64,000 nucleotides of DNA from positions 18,054,342-18,118,341 of the forward strand of contig CM022679.1 in assembly GCA_012295275.1 (NCBI GenBank), in the 5' to 3' direction. The translations under genes were made by a program, and so were the position numbers. Source of the stretch: Chrysomallon squamiferum. Its lineage: Eukaryota > Mollusca > Gastropoda > Neomphalida > Peltospiridae. The notes under the pieces are model-generated. The model worked only from the letters and a program-made list of their open reading frames with translations. It was not told the DNA's origin and made no database searches. This document shows positions 24,202 to 39,400 of the stretch, one piece after another (within the stretch, counting starts at the first letter, position 1; the number at the start of each line of letters is the position of its first letter).

Positions 24202-27200
24202 TTAAATACTTTTTGTTGTTGAATTTTCTGTCTAAAAACCTGTATCAAACACTATAACTATAGTGATGTAAATAACTAGTGATTATTTTGCATTTTAGAT
24301 GTAATAGATCAAAAATGGAAATAAATACAGATTGTTTTTAAAATACTTTTTGTTGTTGAATTTTCTGTCTAAAAACCTGTATCAAGCACTATAACTATAG
24401 TGATGTAAATAACTAGTGATTATTTTGCATTTTAGATGTAATAGATCAAAAATGGAAATAAATACAGATTTTTTTTTAAATGGTTTTAACAATTTAAGAT
24501 TTGTTTTACAACAATGTAGTGTATGCAGCGGATATCAAGGGATTATTAAGCACAGTAATGTGCCCACATTTATGGTACATATTCATCCACCAATGTCTAT
24601 GAAAACTATTTCTTTTCTGTTTTCATGAAATACTTTTGCTGGTGGTGTGGTGTCTTTTGTTGACCTCTGAGGCCAGTAACAAATAGACAGACCAGTCAAA
24701 AATCTATAAAATATATTATTTAGAGTCAGGGAAGTTGTTGGTCAGATATCCCACAAAATACACCATCAGGTATCACCATACAAAATACTGAAACAGCATG
24801 ATAGAACTAGGATCGGGAATAGTCTTTGTAAAGTTTGTTGGATGTGTCTGGTCAATGGAACAGAGGCAGAGTGAATGTATCATTGTCAATACGAACATGG
24901 AAAACATGTCCACCAGGAGTCTGAATGAATTGGGGAAGTTCACATGATGTTTGTACATTGATTACAATGTCTCAGTAATATTTGAAAAAATACTGTATGA
25001 AATAGTTACAAAGTGGCCCCCCCCAAAAAATAAATTAAAGGTTTATATCTTTGCAACAATTTCTCAGCATCCACATATAAACACACATATATGATATTTG
25101 GTTATATATTTCCCCAAATTACTTACAATAATAAATGTATAATTGATTGCATTGTGAAGGAATACATCTTAAAACATTAATAAAAGTTTGTAAACACTGA
25201 TTAACTACCAATACTGCCATCATGGATTTTGATTGAGCCATCACCTTACTTTATTAAACTTTGAAATTACATTGTTTTACATCGATTTTCAGTATTTTGT
25301 ATGATTTTACCTTAACAAAGGTATGCATGGTTGTTCATATTACCAAACCATGATGTAGAACACTTCTCCTAACTACATTTTTACCTTAATCAAACTTTTC
25401 AAATCAATTATTTTTGTGAAAATGCATGCATAATAAACTGAAAGTAGAACGTTCTAGCAGATTAATAAATTAACTCTCAGCTATGTTTGCCATATCAGAA
25501 CCAATAAGAAAAGAGCTTTTAAATAGAGTTTCAGTTTGTATCCATTAAATTACAAAATCTGGAGCCATCATGAGTTATTGTTCCTGTTTGTTCTTGCTAT
25601 TCTAAGACTGAAACCGAAATAAGCTCTGATTTTCCTTGTTTTCTGATTTGTTTATTTTTGCAGACCAAGCCACCAACCCAGCCATGCGGGAAGAAGACTG
25701 GGACCACATTATGACATTTTGTGATCAGGTCAACCGTGAGCTAGAAGGACCTCAGATAGCTGTCAGACTATTAGCACACAAAATACAGTCACCACAAGAG
25801 CGTGAAGCACTGTTTGCACTGAGTGTAAATAATAATATATAGAATAATATAATAACCATTTTGACTCAGAAATGTACAGATCTTTTAATCATTAGTGTAA
25901 AATTGTTTGCCAAATTAATTCAAAAAAATTAAGATGGCATGTTATTATTTTAAAGAAAATATAAAGTCTTTCTGAATGTCATGCTTAATTTTACAAAGAA
26001 AATAATGTTTATTTGTAGTTTAGCCTGCCTTGATGATGAGCCATTTTCTCATGTGACCTGCTTCTTAAATAAATTTGCAGATGCCTGATTTACATTATCT
26101 ACCGTGGACTGTTTTAAAATTAGATTTAAACTTTGAAAACAATAATTTTTATTTTATCTATGGACTGAAGTTGTAAATCTAATAATTTATTTTTACAGAC
26201 TCTTGAATCTTGTGTGAAGAATTGTGGCAAAAGATTCCATCAGGAAATTGGAAAGTTTAGGTTTCTCAATGAAATTATTAAAGTTGTTTCACCAAAGGTG
26301 AAGAAATAAAATTTATATATTTAAATTATCAGAAGTAATATTTATTTGAAAAACTAAAAATATTAAACAACCATAAAAATTAATCTTATGTTTCTAAATG
26401 TAATCAGAATTTATATTTTATGAGAATATTTTGTTCTGTTTAAGTATGTCACATTATAAGTAACAGGTAATGTTATATTTCAGTATTTGGGCAATCGAAC
26501 AACAGCAGCAGTGAAAAAGCGATGCATAGAGATACTGTATAGCTGGTACATGGGACTGAAGCATGAATCAAAAATCACTGATGCATATGCAATGCTCAAG
26601 AAGCAAGGTATAATTAAGGAAGATCCTACTTACATAGAAAAAGTGAGTAATATAATCAAATGTTAATAAATAATGTTCAAATTCTAGATGTATGAAAAGG
26701 GTAACATTTAAAATAGCATTACTTAAATTGTAAATAATCATTTGACTTTTCTAAATGTTTATTTCAATGCATATGTTATAACAGGCATGAAAAATAAAAT
26801 GTCTGTAAAGTAGCAAATCATTGAGCCCTGGCCTTTTAAAGTACGCAACTGCTGTTGCCTACATAGGATAGATTATTTGTATGATTCACTGCTGACATTT
26901 GTAAAAAAAATATTTTAAAAACTATTGTTTAAACTTATTGTCATACATGCATAAACCTTAAGTGATCACAGGATTAAAAAAAAAAAAAAAAATTTTCCTT
27001 TATAAATAGGAAATAATCCAAAACAAAAGGTACTATTTATTGGCTTAGCTATCAAATTTCACCAGTCTCCAAATACAAAATAGGTTTATATTTTTAAACT
27101 GTATATAATTGTTACTATGTCAAAAACCTGTCAGAAGAAACATTTGACATAAGAATTCCTCTTTAGCAGATTAATAACTAATGATTTTTGAAAATCCTTT

Positions 27201-30200
27201 TAATATTAACTATTCCTTGTGCAAGATTATTGATGCTGTTTACAGTTTTTGAAAATCTATTGGGTTCTACAAATAATATAAAATATATAAACAAAAATGT
27301 ATATCATATTCCAGTAATGTATATTCCAGTCAAATACATTTGATATTTTAAAATACATTTCATTATTTGACTGTAAATTTAGTATTCCTAGGAAATAATT
27401 TGACTTCATGATTTGAGTATTGATTAATTAATATGTTTATTGTATCCAGCATAAACAGGTAACCTAACTATCTTTTATTATTCTTTTTTATTTAATTATT
27501 TTGTTTTGTTTTGTTAATTTATTGATATTTTCTATTTTAGTTTGAATTTAAAAAAAATTGTTTTAAAACTGTTCTATTATTTTATTATAAAAAAACAAAC
27601 ATGTCCACTCTGTAGTTTTTGTTGACTTTGGGGTAATTATTGTAATGTATGTAACTCAGGTCTTTCACATTAAGGAGTCAGCCTGCACTATCTCCATCCT
27701 ACTAAGTCTTCGACACAGGGTACTTTACTCTAAAACTAAAATGTATGTGTGTATACTCAAATTATTTATACATAATCTGAACATCAAAATATCCAGACCC
27801 AAGAAATTACAGCAATTTGTGTCCAAAGACAGCAGTGTTTAACATGCATCTGTAACACCTTTTCCTGCCATCCCTTTCACAAATGCTGACAACACCACTG
27901 ATGTTTATAGCAAATCTACAGCTAGTAATGTGTACTAAGTTAAAAAAAAAAAAAAAAAAATGTTGTCAGTTATTAAATAAAATAGATATATTTGACTGCA
28001 TAATCTATTATGCCTTTTTAATTGATAACCCTTGACATGAATATCTTATTACTGTTTTGGTTTGCTTTTGTAGAGATATAGTGCAAGATGCAGATTTTGA
28101 TGTTATTTTATTTCTTACATGTATATTTGCTTGTTGTGATTTCCCCTGAGATTTCACAGTAATTAATATTTTCTTATTATTTTCTTATTACTAGATATAT
28201 AAACTGGACCCATTCAGTAGTAACTTATATTGATTTTTTTCCAGACATTTGAACCATTTGCTGCTGAAAGACCTCGGTTAGCATCTTTTGAAGATGAAGA
28301 AAAATCTAAGGTGAGCATTACCCTAAATGTCTTGCTCAGACAATACACATTAGTTTTACTTTCAATTCAAAAAGTGAGAGAAAGATGGTAATCTTAATAT
28401 TTTAAAGCACAGAAATTGAAGAACTGTAAAATAAATGCTAAAATAGTACTCAGTGCATATCTAATTATAAGTTTTTCCTTTGGATGTTTCCTTACTTGAA
28501 CATTTCATTTATATATATTTTTTTATTTTTATTTTTTTCCATCTAGTTTAATTCTCATGCAGATCAGTCTATGATTTGTGTTACAGCTATGAGTAAAAAG
28601 TTTTCAGTTAAAGAAAACACTGTTCCTTTTCTAGAATAAATAGTTATTACCAAAATATCCTTAATATGACACAGTATTTGACCAAAAATATATGAGGTTC
28701 TTTGATGCAAGACCATATGTCATATGTCTTCATATCAAGCTGTTTATAACTCCTTCCAACATTGGTTTCTCAGACATTTTGAAAACACTTACATATTTTG
28801 TTCATCCACCATGGTGCATTACGTTAAACTGCCAAAAATTGTGCTGGATTTTGTGCATCTTAGAAAAGATTGCACCAGTCCTGTAATTTATCATCAATTT
28901 TTCACTTAGATAGGTATGATGCTTTCATCCCATTTATACAGAAGGATTGCAAGTTGGAAATTCTGTGGCTAGAGTTTTTCCATGAAATTGCCTAATTTGG
29001 CATCAGTTTTCACTGCTGAAATTTAGCTAGTTCTTAAATCCCTGGAAGAAATACATTATTTTCACAGACTCACTTTTGGGTCTTCATATTTTACAGAACA
29101 TGAAGTTAGAACATCCCTGAATTGTGATTGTGATATGAAACTATCTTTTTATCCAATGCCAATAAACTCTGCTTTAGAATTGCCTTGTGTCAGGGTAGAT
29201 ATTCTTTATAATGATTTTAAACCTAGATTCACCAATATAGTTTTTCAGTTTGGCAGAATGATTGGATTGGTGTGGTCACAAACAAACTTCATTCTTTCAA
29301 GCCAGTCATAGGGTACTGGCAATGCAGGAAGGATGATATAGCCTTGTGTTGTGTCCGCATCAGTCATTCTTATTTATCCAATTCATTTATCCTGAAGAAG
29401 TATTGTGCAGATCAGTGTAAGCACTGTCAGTATACTCTGACAGTTTGCCACATTTTGATCATTATCTTAACCAGATTGGAAAGATATATTTGGTTGAACA
29501 AAAGTGAACTTGTTTTAAAATGTTTGAGAGTTATAGAATTTTACTATGAATTTTAATTTAATTACATTGATATTTTGCACAGCTTTTTACACAGTGTTCT
29601 AATTAATTTTCAAAAATTTACATATAAATAATCACCATTTTGTTGTGTTTACCTTTGGATTGACACCCAATAGTCTTTATGTATTTTGTGCTGGAGTGTC
29701 ATTAAACATTTATTCATTTCCTAGGATAGACATGTTCAGTTGAGTGGAAAAAACAAAGAAAACAACATTTTTTGATTGAATATGCTAGGTTAATATTTTT
29801 TTATGGAATGCTTAATAAGTTAATATATTATGTGAATTAAACTCTTGTTCATAGTTTCAGGTATACCGCCAGTTTGTTTAATATAGGCCTATTTAACAAA
29901 CATAAATGCATCATCAAATTAATGCATCAGTGGCATAAACATTTTTTTTTACATTAGTTTAATCTGTGCATTAATTTCATCTTTTTCATCATATTTTTGA
30001 TAATTTCATTATATATCTGTTTCAGATATTGTTTTTAATTGCTAATGTTTCTTTCTCTGACAATTTTCTTCAGATTTTAGCAAAACTTTTGAAAAGCAGG
30101 AACCCAGAAGACCTACAGGCTGCCAACAGAATGATTAAAAATTTAGTGAAACAGGTAATACTTTTAAACATATTAATAAATCTTTGTTTTTTATTGTAAG

Positions 30201-33200
30201 AACCCATAAATATTATTAAAATAATACTAAAATCTAAACAAATTGGAAGGATACAAAAAATTATATAGATTATTTTTCCTTAATCTATCTGAAATATATT
30301 TTAATTATTATTATTATAATTATTTTTTTGACGTTTATTTAATTTTTATTTTACAGGATATGGAAAGGTCTGAAAGAATTTCAAAGAGAATCAATGAATT
30401 AGAAACAATTGGAAATAATGTTAAACTCTTGAATGAAATGATGCTCATATATGAGCCAAATACAACATCAACTTCAGACAAAGAAATGATGAAGGTTTTA
30501 GCATTTCTAATTGTTACATTTTATTCAGTGATATGTCAGACAATACCAGTTTATGAATTCTAAGTTTAGTCTAATATTTGTTTCCTGCAGGTAACTCAAT
30601 AGATCTCTCAGTAAATAATGGTACATAATTATTAGTTCCTGGATGTTTACGTTAGGTCAAAAGGGTGCAAGTGCATCAAGTTTATTGGGGTTTACTGGGT
30701 ATTTCTGATTATTTCTGTTAAGAAATGTGGAGAATATTTTATTATTTTTATTTTGTGAGTGAGCAGTGCTTTTATTTCAGGAGCTTTATGAAAGTCTAGA
30801 AAAATTACGTCCAAATTTGTTTCGACTTGCCAGTGATGCAGATGATAAAGATAGTGATGGAATCAGTAAGTTTGTAGTCATTTTTTTCCTAATGAAATCA
30901 GCTTTTTTAATTTCTGTATTTTTCATATTTTTGTTACTGTTTTAAAAGTGTTTTAAAAACATTTTTATTTAAGATTTGTCTTTTTTTTAAAAATTATTAT
31001 TACTGTGCATTATTTTTAATTAAATATTTCTCTGGTAGTTATAGATTTGTTTTTAATTTATTATTTTCACAGATGATATCCTCAAAGCAAATGATGCTGT
31101 AATGAAATGTATGTCTGAATATAAATGTAAAGTAGAAGGAGTGGTCAGTGAAAATGGTGACTGGTCATCAAATAGAGGTAAAATCCATTGATTTAAATTG
31201 AAATCTAATTAATATACACATTTTAATGTGTTAGTACTGTAATGAGTTAATAAATTTGTAACATATTTATCAAATGTGTTTGATATAATCATTATATTTT
31301 GTATTATAATTTGTTTATAATCCACACAGTAACAACAGTCTGTCAGATAATATCAATCTGTTCCCACCTTATCAAGTTAGTTTGTTTGATACCTTCATAC
31401 ATTCATTTCACCAATCTCAGTATATAATGAATTTCAATAAATCTAGGTCAAATACCATGAGTAAACTAGGTGCAGATCTTTAAAATTCACATGAAATCAG
31501 ATGTATATATATTTGTCTCTTATGTTGAATTATGAGGATAATTAATATGTATATTTGGGGTTTCTGCCCTCATATTTGATCAACAAATATTATTTTTTTT
31601 AGTCCATCTTTTGTATTTTTAATCAAGTAGACCAAACAAAAAGAAGGAGAGCCTGGTGCCTCACATGTAGCAGAATACAAATGACAAAAAATCACATTTG
31701 TTCTATGGACATATAACAGTTACTCTGATATGACTGATTTCCACAACACAAAGGAAAACAAAAATAATGATGAAATATTTCTTCACAAACATTTGGGTAA
31801 CTGGTGAGCCATGAGATCGCTTAACATAGATTTGAGACCAAAAAAGAAAGAAAAAAGCCCAGTTAAAATTACTTCTGCACTAGTGGATATAGTGTGGAAA
31901 AAACAATACCATATTTATGATGATATCTTGGATTTTTTTATAAGCCCATAATTTCTGTAAATTGTTTTTAATCTTTATTGAAACAATCAGTGACTGAAGT
32001 TCATATCTCTCTTAAAATGCTAGATAAATCTACGAAATTTTCACAACATCAAGTTCATTGAATTAAAATAAAATTCTGATTAGCGTAAGTTATAGATAAT
32101 TAATTTTGTACAGATATATCATTTAATCTACTGAAATAAAATAAAAATAAATTTCCAATCAAATAGAAGGATTTGATCATAGTGGTGTTTTTTAATGATC
32201 TCTATCTCCAAATAACATGATTTTGGTATTTGCTAGAATAATGTTTGCCAATGACAGACTTTGGCTGTATTTTGTACTAATAAAGCTAAATACCTGATCT
32301 ACAAGCAAGGCTAGTTTTTAAGATGTCACATTCACATTTTGTTTATGCTTGGATAATTTGTGATGATATTTTTTATCAAAAAACAAAAAATATTTCAAAA
32401 ACAAATTGGTGTGGATCAAGTTACTTAAATAAATTTAATCTAGAAAATTTAAAAACAGACAATTTTCAACAGGAGGTTGTGTTTTGTATGTAGGATGGAT
32501 GCAGAAATGGTGAAAAGTACCTACTTGACTGTATGCTAACATGTATGTTGCAATTATACTTTAGGTCTACAAAAGAAAAATATAGTGTACAATCATTATT
32601 CCAAACTCAGATGAAATATTTCAGATATTTCCAAAAGGTGATTTTTGCTAATAATTCTCTCATTTTAAATGACTTGTTGGCTTGTGTCAATCATTACTAG
32701 ACAGAAATTCACTTATCAGCAAATAAATTCTCAAATATTTCATTCTTCGCTCTTTCAAAGACATTGATACTTACCTCTATTTTATGTTAACAACAATAAA
32801 AAAATATATAAACAATGCTTGTCGGTTATTTTATAAAGAAAACACTGGATTGCCAAATGTTTTTGCAAAAATCCTTGATTGTGTTGGAAAATAATTATGA
32901 ACTAATGAAGTTACAATTATACAGTATATTTTCTTGTGTAAACTTGCAGTAGTTAGCAAATTGTAATAAAAATTGTGTACTCAACAAACTCACAGATCAC
33001 CACCTACAATCTTTTTAATCAATATCTGCACAGGTTGTATTACTTATTTACACTAACAAGATATATTCCAGTAATTTCTTAAACCTTAACATTTAGTTAG
33101 AGAAATATTTTAATCTTTTCAGAAATTGCATGCCCTTTGATTTTCCTTTTAACTCTATGTATTATTGTTTTTTCTTTTTCTTCTTCTTCTTAGAACATTT

Positions 33201-33366
33201 GTAAATTCTATAATTTTAACAAAAATAAATCCATCATATTTAAAGAACCCAGAATCATAATAATTTTAGTTAACCATTTAAAATAAATAATTTCATTTTT
33301 TCTTTTTGATATTCCATGCATATTGCAAATGATGTCCATTTGTATTTTTAATAATTTTTGATGGGT

Positions 33367-33403
<37 letters not shown>

Positions 33404-36400
33404 CCTTTTTTGCCATTAAAAACCACCAATATTGTTAATCTTTCATTATTATGAAAGACTAAGAATATTGGTGGTTTTTAATAGCAAATTTTTCATTGAT
33501 TTTTTTGTTTTCAGATGTCTTGTCCCTTCTGGATTTGAATTTTGATCATTCTCCTGCCAAATCCTCACCAGTACATGCTCCAAATATCAAACCTACATCA
33601 GCATCAATATCAACATCATCAGACATCTTAGAAGATGAACTTCAAAGTTTAGGTAAAAATAGTTTGGATGTTGTTCATGTTAGGTTTTATCTAATCAGTT
33701 GCAACGTAAAAAAGTGTAGCTTATTTTTTCCTTTTTTCTTTAATTAGTAAACAAATGATTGAAATATTCACTATGTTTGATGACTAATGAAAACACACCA
33801 ATAATTAAAGTGTGTGTTGTTTGTGTGTGTGTGTGTATATGTATATATATATAAACACACATACCTGCTCATTAATACCCCACATTGAGTCATTTTGGCC
33901 TGTGTCAAATTTGCCTTTATGTAAATATCCTGGAGTAAATTTCAGTTCAGTGAATATCATCACGTCCAGCATTACGTCAGTCACCATCATCACCTATGTC
34001 ATCATAAAAATATATTAAAAATTAATAGTAAGGAAAAACTAATTAAAACATTTTGTAAACAGAATAAAAACATGTTAAAAACCTTAAATTACGTATACGG
34101 AAAAAAATGTTTACATTGACCTCCACCTCTCCCAGGACCAAGCATGCAGAAGAGTGAACAAATTTAAGGTAAATGTCATAATTTTGTTAATTATTCTTAC
34201 AAACTAAGATAAATATTCTTTAATGTCTTAATGAGAATTATATTCTTCTGTGTGTTATTTATGCTAATTGTAAGTATTTGTTGTATTATTTAAGGCATTT
34301 TTAATGGCAAATCAGTAGGTAATTTTATTGTTTTCATTATTCTTTAAAATTTAGTGATAATTATTTTGTGAGTTATTTATATTTGTTTTATGGAGTTTGT
34401 TGTGATTTTTAGGCATTAAATCTGCAAATAGATCTGACTTACACCAAACATGGGGTTAGATCACTGCTTTTTGAACCAGTTAATGATGCAGTGTGGAGCA
34501 TGACTGTATAAAAAAGAAATAATAAAATGGCCCTGACATTTTGAAAAACATTTTTATTTCTTAATACATTTCATTTAAAAATAAACTGTACAATGTCTCT
34601 CAATTATATAAATATTACTGTAGTTTTTAGGAAATCAGAATGCTTAACATGTTGTTTTCAAAACAGAAACATGTTTAACCATGTCATTCTCATACTGAAA
34701 ACAGTGCTAATACTTAAATGTTTCTTAAATAGAATTTGAAATAAACAAATTTATAAGTTTATTTTCCATAAATCTTTTAACTATTTTGTTCTATATATTT
34801 TTCTGTAAAAATATTTACCAACCGTTGCAGCTTGTTTTCAATTATTTTTTCCCACAATTGTATTTTCTTTTCCACTTAAAAGTCTGTGTTAAAGCAAGGA
34901 AGATGAGACTGTAAATAGTGTTGAATTATTTGTTTGTTTAATGAAGCTAATTTTAATGTATTATGATTGCTGTTTTTTGGTGTATCTATTTATGTTTGGC
35001 TGCAAATTAATTGTAACTACAATTAAAACATTTATGTTTGTTTTTAGGTTTGGATGATAAAACTGTAGGTAATGGAAAGACAGAAACAACGACAGTCAGT
35101 ACCAATGTCCTTGATGAGCTGGGTGATCTGTTTTCTCAACGGGTAATGATAGAAATTATATATTTTTTAAATTTACTATCAATTATGTGATATACAACTA
35201 AGTATGAAGTACATTTGAATAAAATTCTAAAAATTTGTATATATCTTTGGTGATAGATAATTTATTTAATAAAATACCAATAATGTTTTACATTTTGGAA
35301 CAACCAGTGTAATAACATGGAATCATGATTTGGAATATGAAGAAATTGTAAAATACATATTATTTTGTTACATTCATCTCTTACAGTTTGAGATGGCTTT
35401 TCCAGACATAGTAAAATATGACTATATTCTTTTACTACATCATGCTCAGGTTTCCTCAAATATTGAGTATTGGTCATAGTGCTCATGGCATAAACTGTAA
35501 TTAAAATAACTTGCCAAGATATTTTCTTATTTAATACAGCAAGTGTAAACAATAATGTTTACTGTTATTTAAGCTTGTATCAATGTTTAATGATACAACA
35601 AACTCTTAACATAGAATCATGTAGCTAAATATGCTGGTAATAAAATAAAACATTTGATAACAATAAGTCTAACAAAATATCTTGTTAAAAGTTAATAGTT
35701 ATGATAACTAACTCTCAGACTATTCGGATTCCAAATATATTATTATAGTCCTATTAGCATTAATTTTATTGATTTAGAGTATCGATTTTTACATTGTTAT
35801 GGACATTTTTTTGTGGGTTTTTGTTGTTGTTTTCTTTACTTTTTATTTTGGTGAAAAAAAACATAACCTAATAATTAGAAAATATTTTTAAACTATTTTA
35901 TTTATGCATTCAAACACTGGGATCCAGACTTCATTATTCAGTGCTACACCTCAGTTCTCTGAGACACAAAAACAGCCAACCATTCCTGTGATACCTCAAC
36001 CATTTGATCAGAGTCCTGTTCCCAGATTACCACAGATTCCACAACTGCCTATACCTGCCATGGGAACAAATCTAGCTGGTAAAAAGAAATAGATTAAAAA
36101 TCCCTTCCATTTTATAAAGTATATAACAAATTATTCTGATTTAAGTCTAATATTTATATAATTTAAAAAAAATATATATATATATATAATCCTTTTCCTT
36201 CATTCTTTGTATTTGTATAGCTTAGAATGGTCTAACCCAGAAAACAAAGTTTTTGAGATAACTGGCTTTTAAAGTATATAACAAATATTAGAAATATTTT
36301 CATAGTACAGTTAAATGCAATTGACCTGGGTTATACCATTAAGACACAATATAATCTAGTCAGTATATGTCATTTCTTATTTTTTTAGCCACATTCATTC

Positions 36401-39400
36401 TCAGCTTTTCATTTTATTTGATTTTTTTCTTCTAACAGCTATACAGTGACAAAACAGTACAATTTGTTTTCAGAATTCTTTTAAAACTATTTAATATTCA
36501 TAATACAGACCAATAGGTAAAACTGTTTAAAGATTTTCTTTTGTATAGTTACTTCTAGTATAAGTGGTTTACCAGAACCAATACAAGCAGTTCAAGTGGC
36601 TACAACAAATGCAACTCCTGCTGTATCTCAAAGTAATGCAGAAAAACCTAAAACAATATCAGAATTAGACTTGCTGGGTCAAAATCTTGTGCAGGAAAAC
36701 CTAGCTAAAGATCCTCATCGACATATACATCCTCCAATGTAAGTTCTGTTTTTATTAATCAGCAAAAATTAATTGGATGTCAAGCTATGGTTATGGCAAA
36801 ACTTAATGATGGTCAACATCAGTATAATCCTCTTGTTTCTTATTGTTGTTGTTTCCATTTTTGACCACTTTGCCATTGACATTACAACTTTGATTGAGAT
36901 TGATAAATAAGGGCCAAACACTTGCCATGAACAGTGCATCATAGTCAAGTTATCTCCTCAGTTTAGATGGAACATAACCTTGTGATCTGCCCATTCATGC
37001 AGGTGTTTTACATATTGAACTACAAGCCAAGAATCTGGAATGAAATTCAAATAATTTGTATTAGCACCTTTTTAATTATCAGTGGAGTAAGTAATAATTT
37101 GTAGATGATCGTTTTCTGGTAAGTAGTAGCTCATTCTTTGATCATGTACTCAGAATCCTTTTGAGCCATTTTTGTTAATGGCATTCTCTCTATGATGATT
37201 AGTGAGGTCTGTTTATGTATTAAAGTTTATAATAATAAATTACAAAATTTACATTTTGTTTAGTTAATATTTTGACTTTTCTTTATTTTTTATTTATTTT
37301 TCAGACCTATATCTAAAGTACCTATGAATCAGATGAACCAATCAGGTACAATTATTCAAACAGCTACAGTTACTCCATCCAGCCAATCAGCACAGATGTT
37401 ATTGGCCACTGATGCAGTAGGTCCTCAGTCAGTTTTACCTAATTTTGTAACTCCTCCTTCATCCCAGATTGGTCTTTTATCTCTCACTGATGTTTTTGTA
37501 CCACTTGAATCTGTTCAGCCTGGTAAGTCTAGAATGTCATTTAATTAATTTGTCAAGAAACATTAAACTTTTTTCCATTGTTATTTATCTTACATGTTTG
37601 CATCAGTAATGTGAAAAGATATATCAATCCTTGTAATTTTATTTATTTAGTCAGTTATAATCTTGTAATCTATAAAAACTTTATTATTTGATTAGTATTA
37701 GGTATGGTTTTTGTTAGTGTGCAATAAAGCAAAAACTACACAAGTTCAATCTTGATTACATTAATTCTTTAATAAAGAATGACAGCATAATATAGACAAT
37801 CACAATTTATAATATAATGTGTAGAATTGGCAAATTATCATTTACACCAATCATACTGATAACATCACACACCAACACTGGCAGAGAATTACTGGCATGG
37901 GTTTACTATGTATATATTTACCAAGAATCTTAAGTTTAAATAAAGAGAAATAAATCTGAGATGCCTTAATGACGTTTATGTAAGTTTAATAAAACCAAAG
38001 ATTATGTTGAGTGCTTTAATTCAGTCCCTGACAAACACCTCTGCTTAGTGGTTGCTTGTACATTATGTGAGTTTTAATTTCTACTTTTTGTTGTACACTG
38101 ACATCATCTCACAGTGTCTTTGCCTCTGCCTGAATGCTGATATGCTTCTCTACTTTTTCATAGGCATAACCTAGCTTTTTTTATTCTCTTGTATCCATAC
38201 TGGCAGTATTACTTCTTTGTCTTGGCATTGTCTCCACCCAGAAGACAATCTGTTAGAAGCTGGGAGTGTGTTCCAAAAATATGTTAAATTGGTGAAAAGC
38301 CAGTTGTTGAATGAGTTCATTATAACAATAAATGAGTTGAAATATGTACTAAGGTAATTTCTTCTTGTGATTATTTGGAACTGTGCGGAGCAGGTAATCA
38401 GAGTTATGTTGAATGTCTCACATTACCATTTTATGGAGTGACAAAGAATAGGAACACTTCTTATTACCTGAAGGAAAAGTACATAAACTTGCATCAGTTT
38501 CCACAAATAAAAGATTCATTGAAATCAGCACACCCTAATATCACAGTGATGTTAGTCTCATCTTTAGAGTGTCAAAAACCTTATCGTCCTGAGCAAACTT
38601 TGACCATGCTTCTTTTTATCTTCTTCTTAACACCAAAGAATGCAAATGCAAAGCAAAATGAGAATCCTTTCAAATAACATTTGTAGTAACTGACAAACCC
38701 CAAGACAGACATCAAGTCCTTTAGTGTTTTTTGAACTTCCCATTCAACAACAACCTTTATTTTGTCTGAATCTGTAACTACTCCATCGATATATATTATA
38801 TGTCCTAGATATTTCACTTTTTCCTAAAGAAACAGAATTTCCTGGTTTTTAGTTTGAGTCCATGTTATTTCTAAATTTTAAATGAACTTACATAAACTAT
38901 ACTTGTATCCAAGAAGACTAATAATAGGTATTCCAAATTGCACAATCTGAATAAAAATAGCACAAATGGAATATTTGAAGCCTTATCTTTGTGTTTATTG
39001 CACACTTCTTGTGCAATAAAAAAACTTTTAATCTCAATCAAAAGTGAGTTGCTGTAGCCACCATCTTGTTATGGATCAACGATTGTTTCGTGAACATCAT
39101 TTATACATTACTTTTCATGTTCATGGGTTTAACTCTGTGAGCTTTCTTTGTACAAACAAAATGTAATAAACAAAAGTTCAGTATCTTAGCTTAATTGTTA
39201 TGTTCAATATAAAGTTTTTGCCCCAGAAAATGGTAGAAAACCTTCACAAAAAAAGCCTTATTAAAGTCTGTTGACTATACCCAAGCAGTAGACTTCTTTC
39301 AAAGAGAAATATTTCCTCTTTTAAAGAACAGTAGATATGGACCTTAAAGCAACTACCTGAGAGAGATGTCACCAGAGCATGTTTTGAGTCTTATTATCAC

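Noticed and set aside
36860..37040. Possible SINE fragment in GGA intron 13
   Set aside because: No second copy in the window and no promoter boxes that I could confirm.
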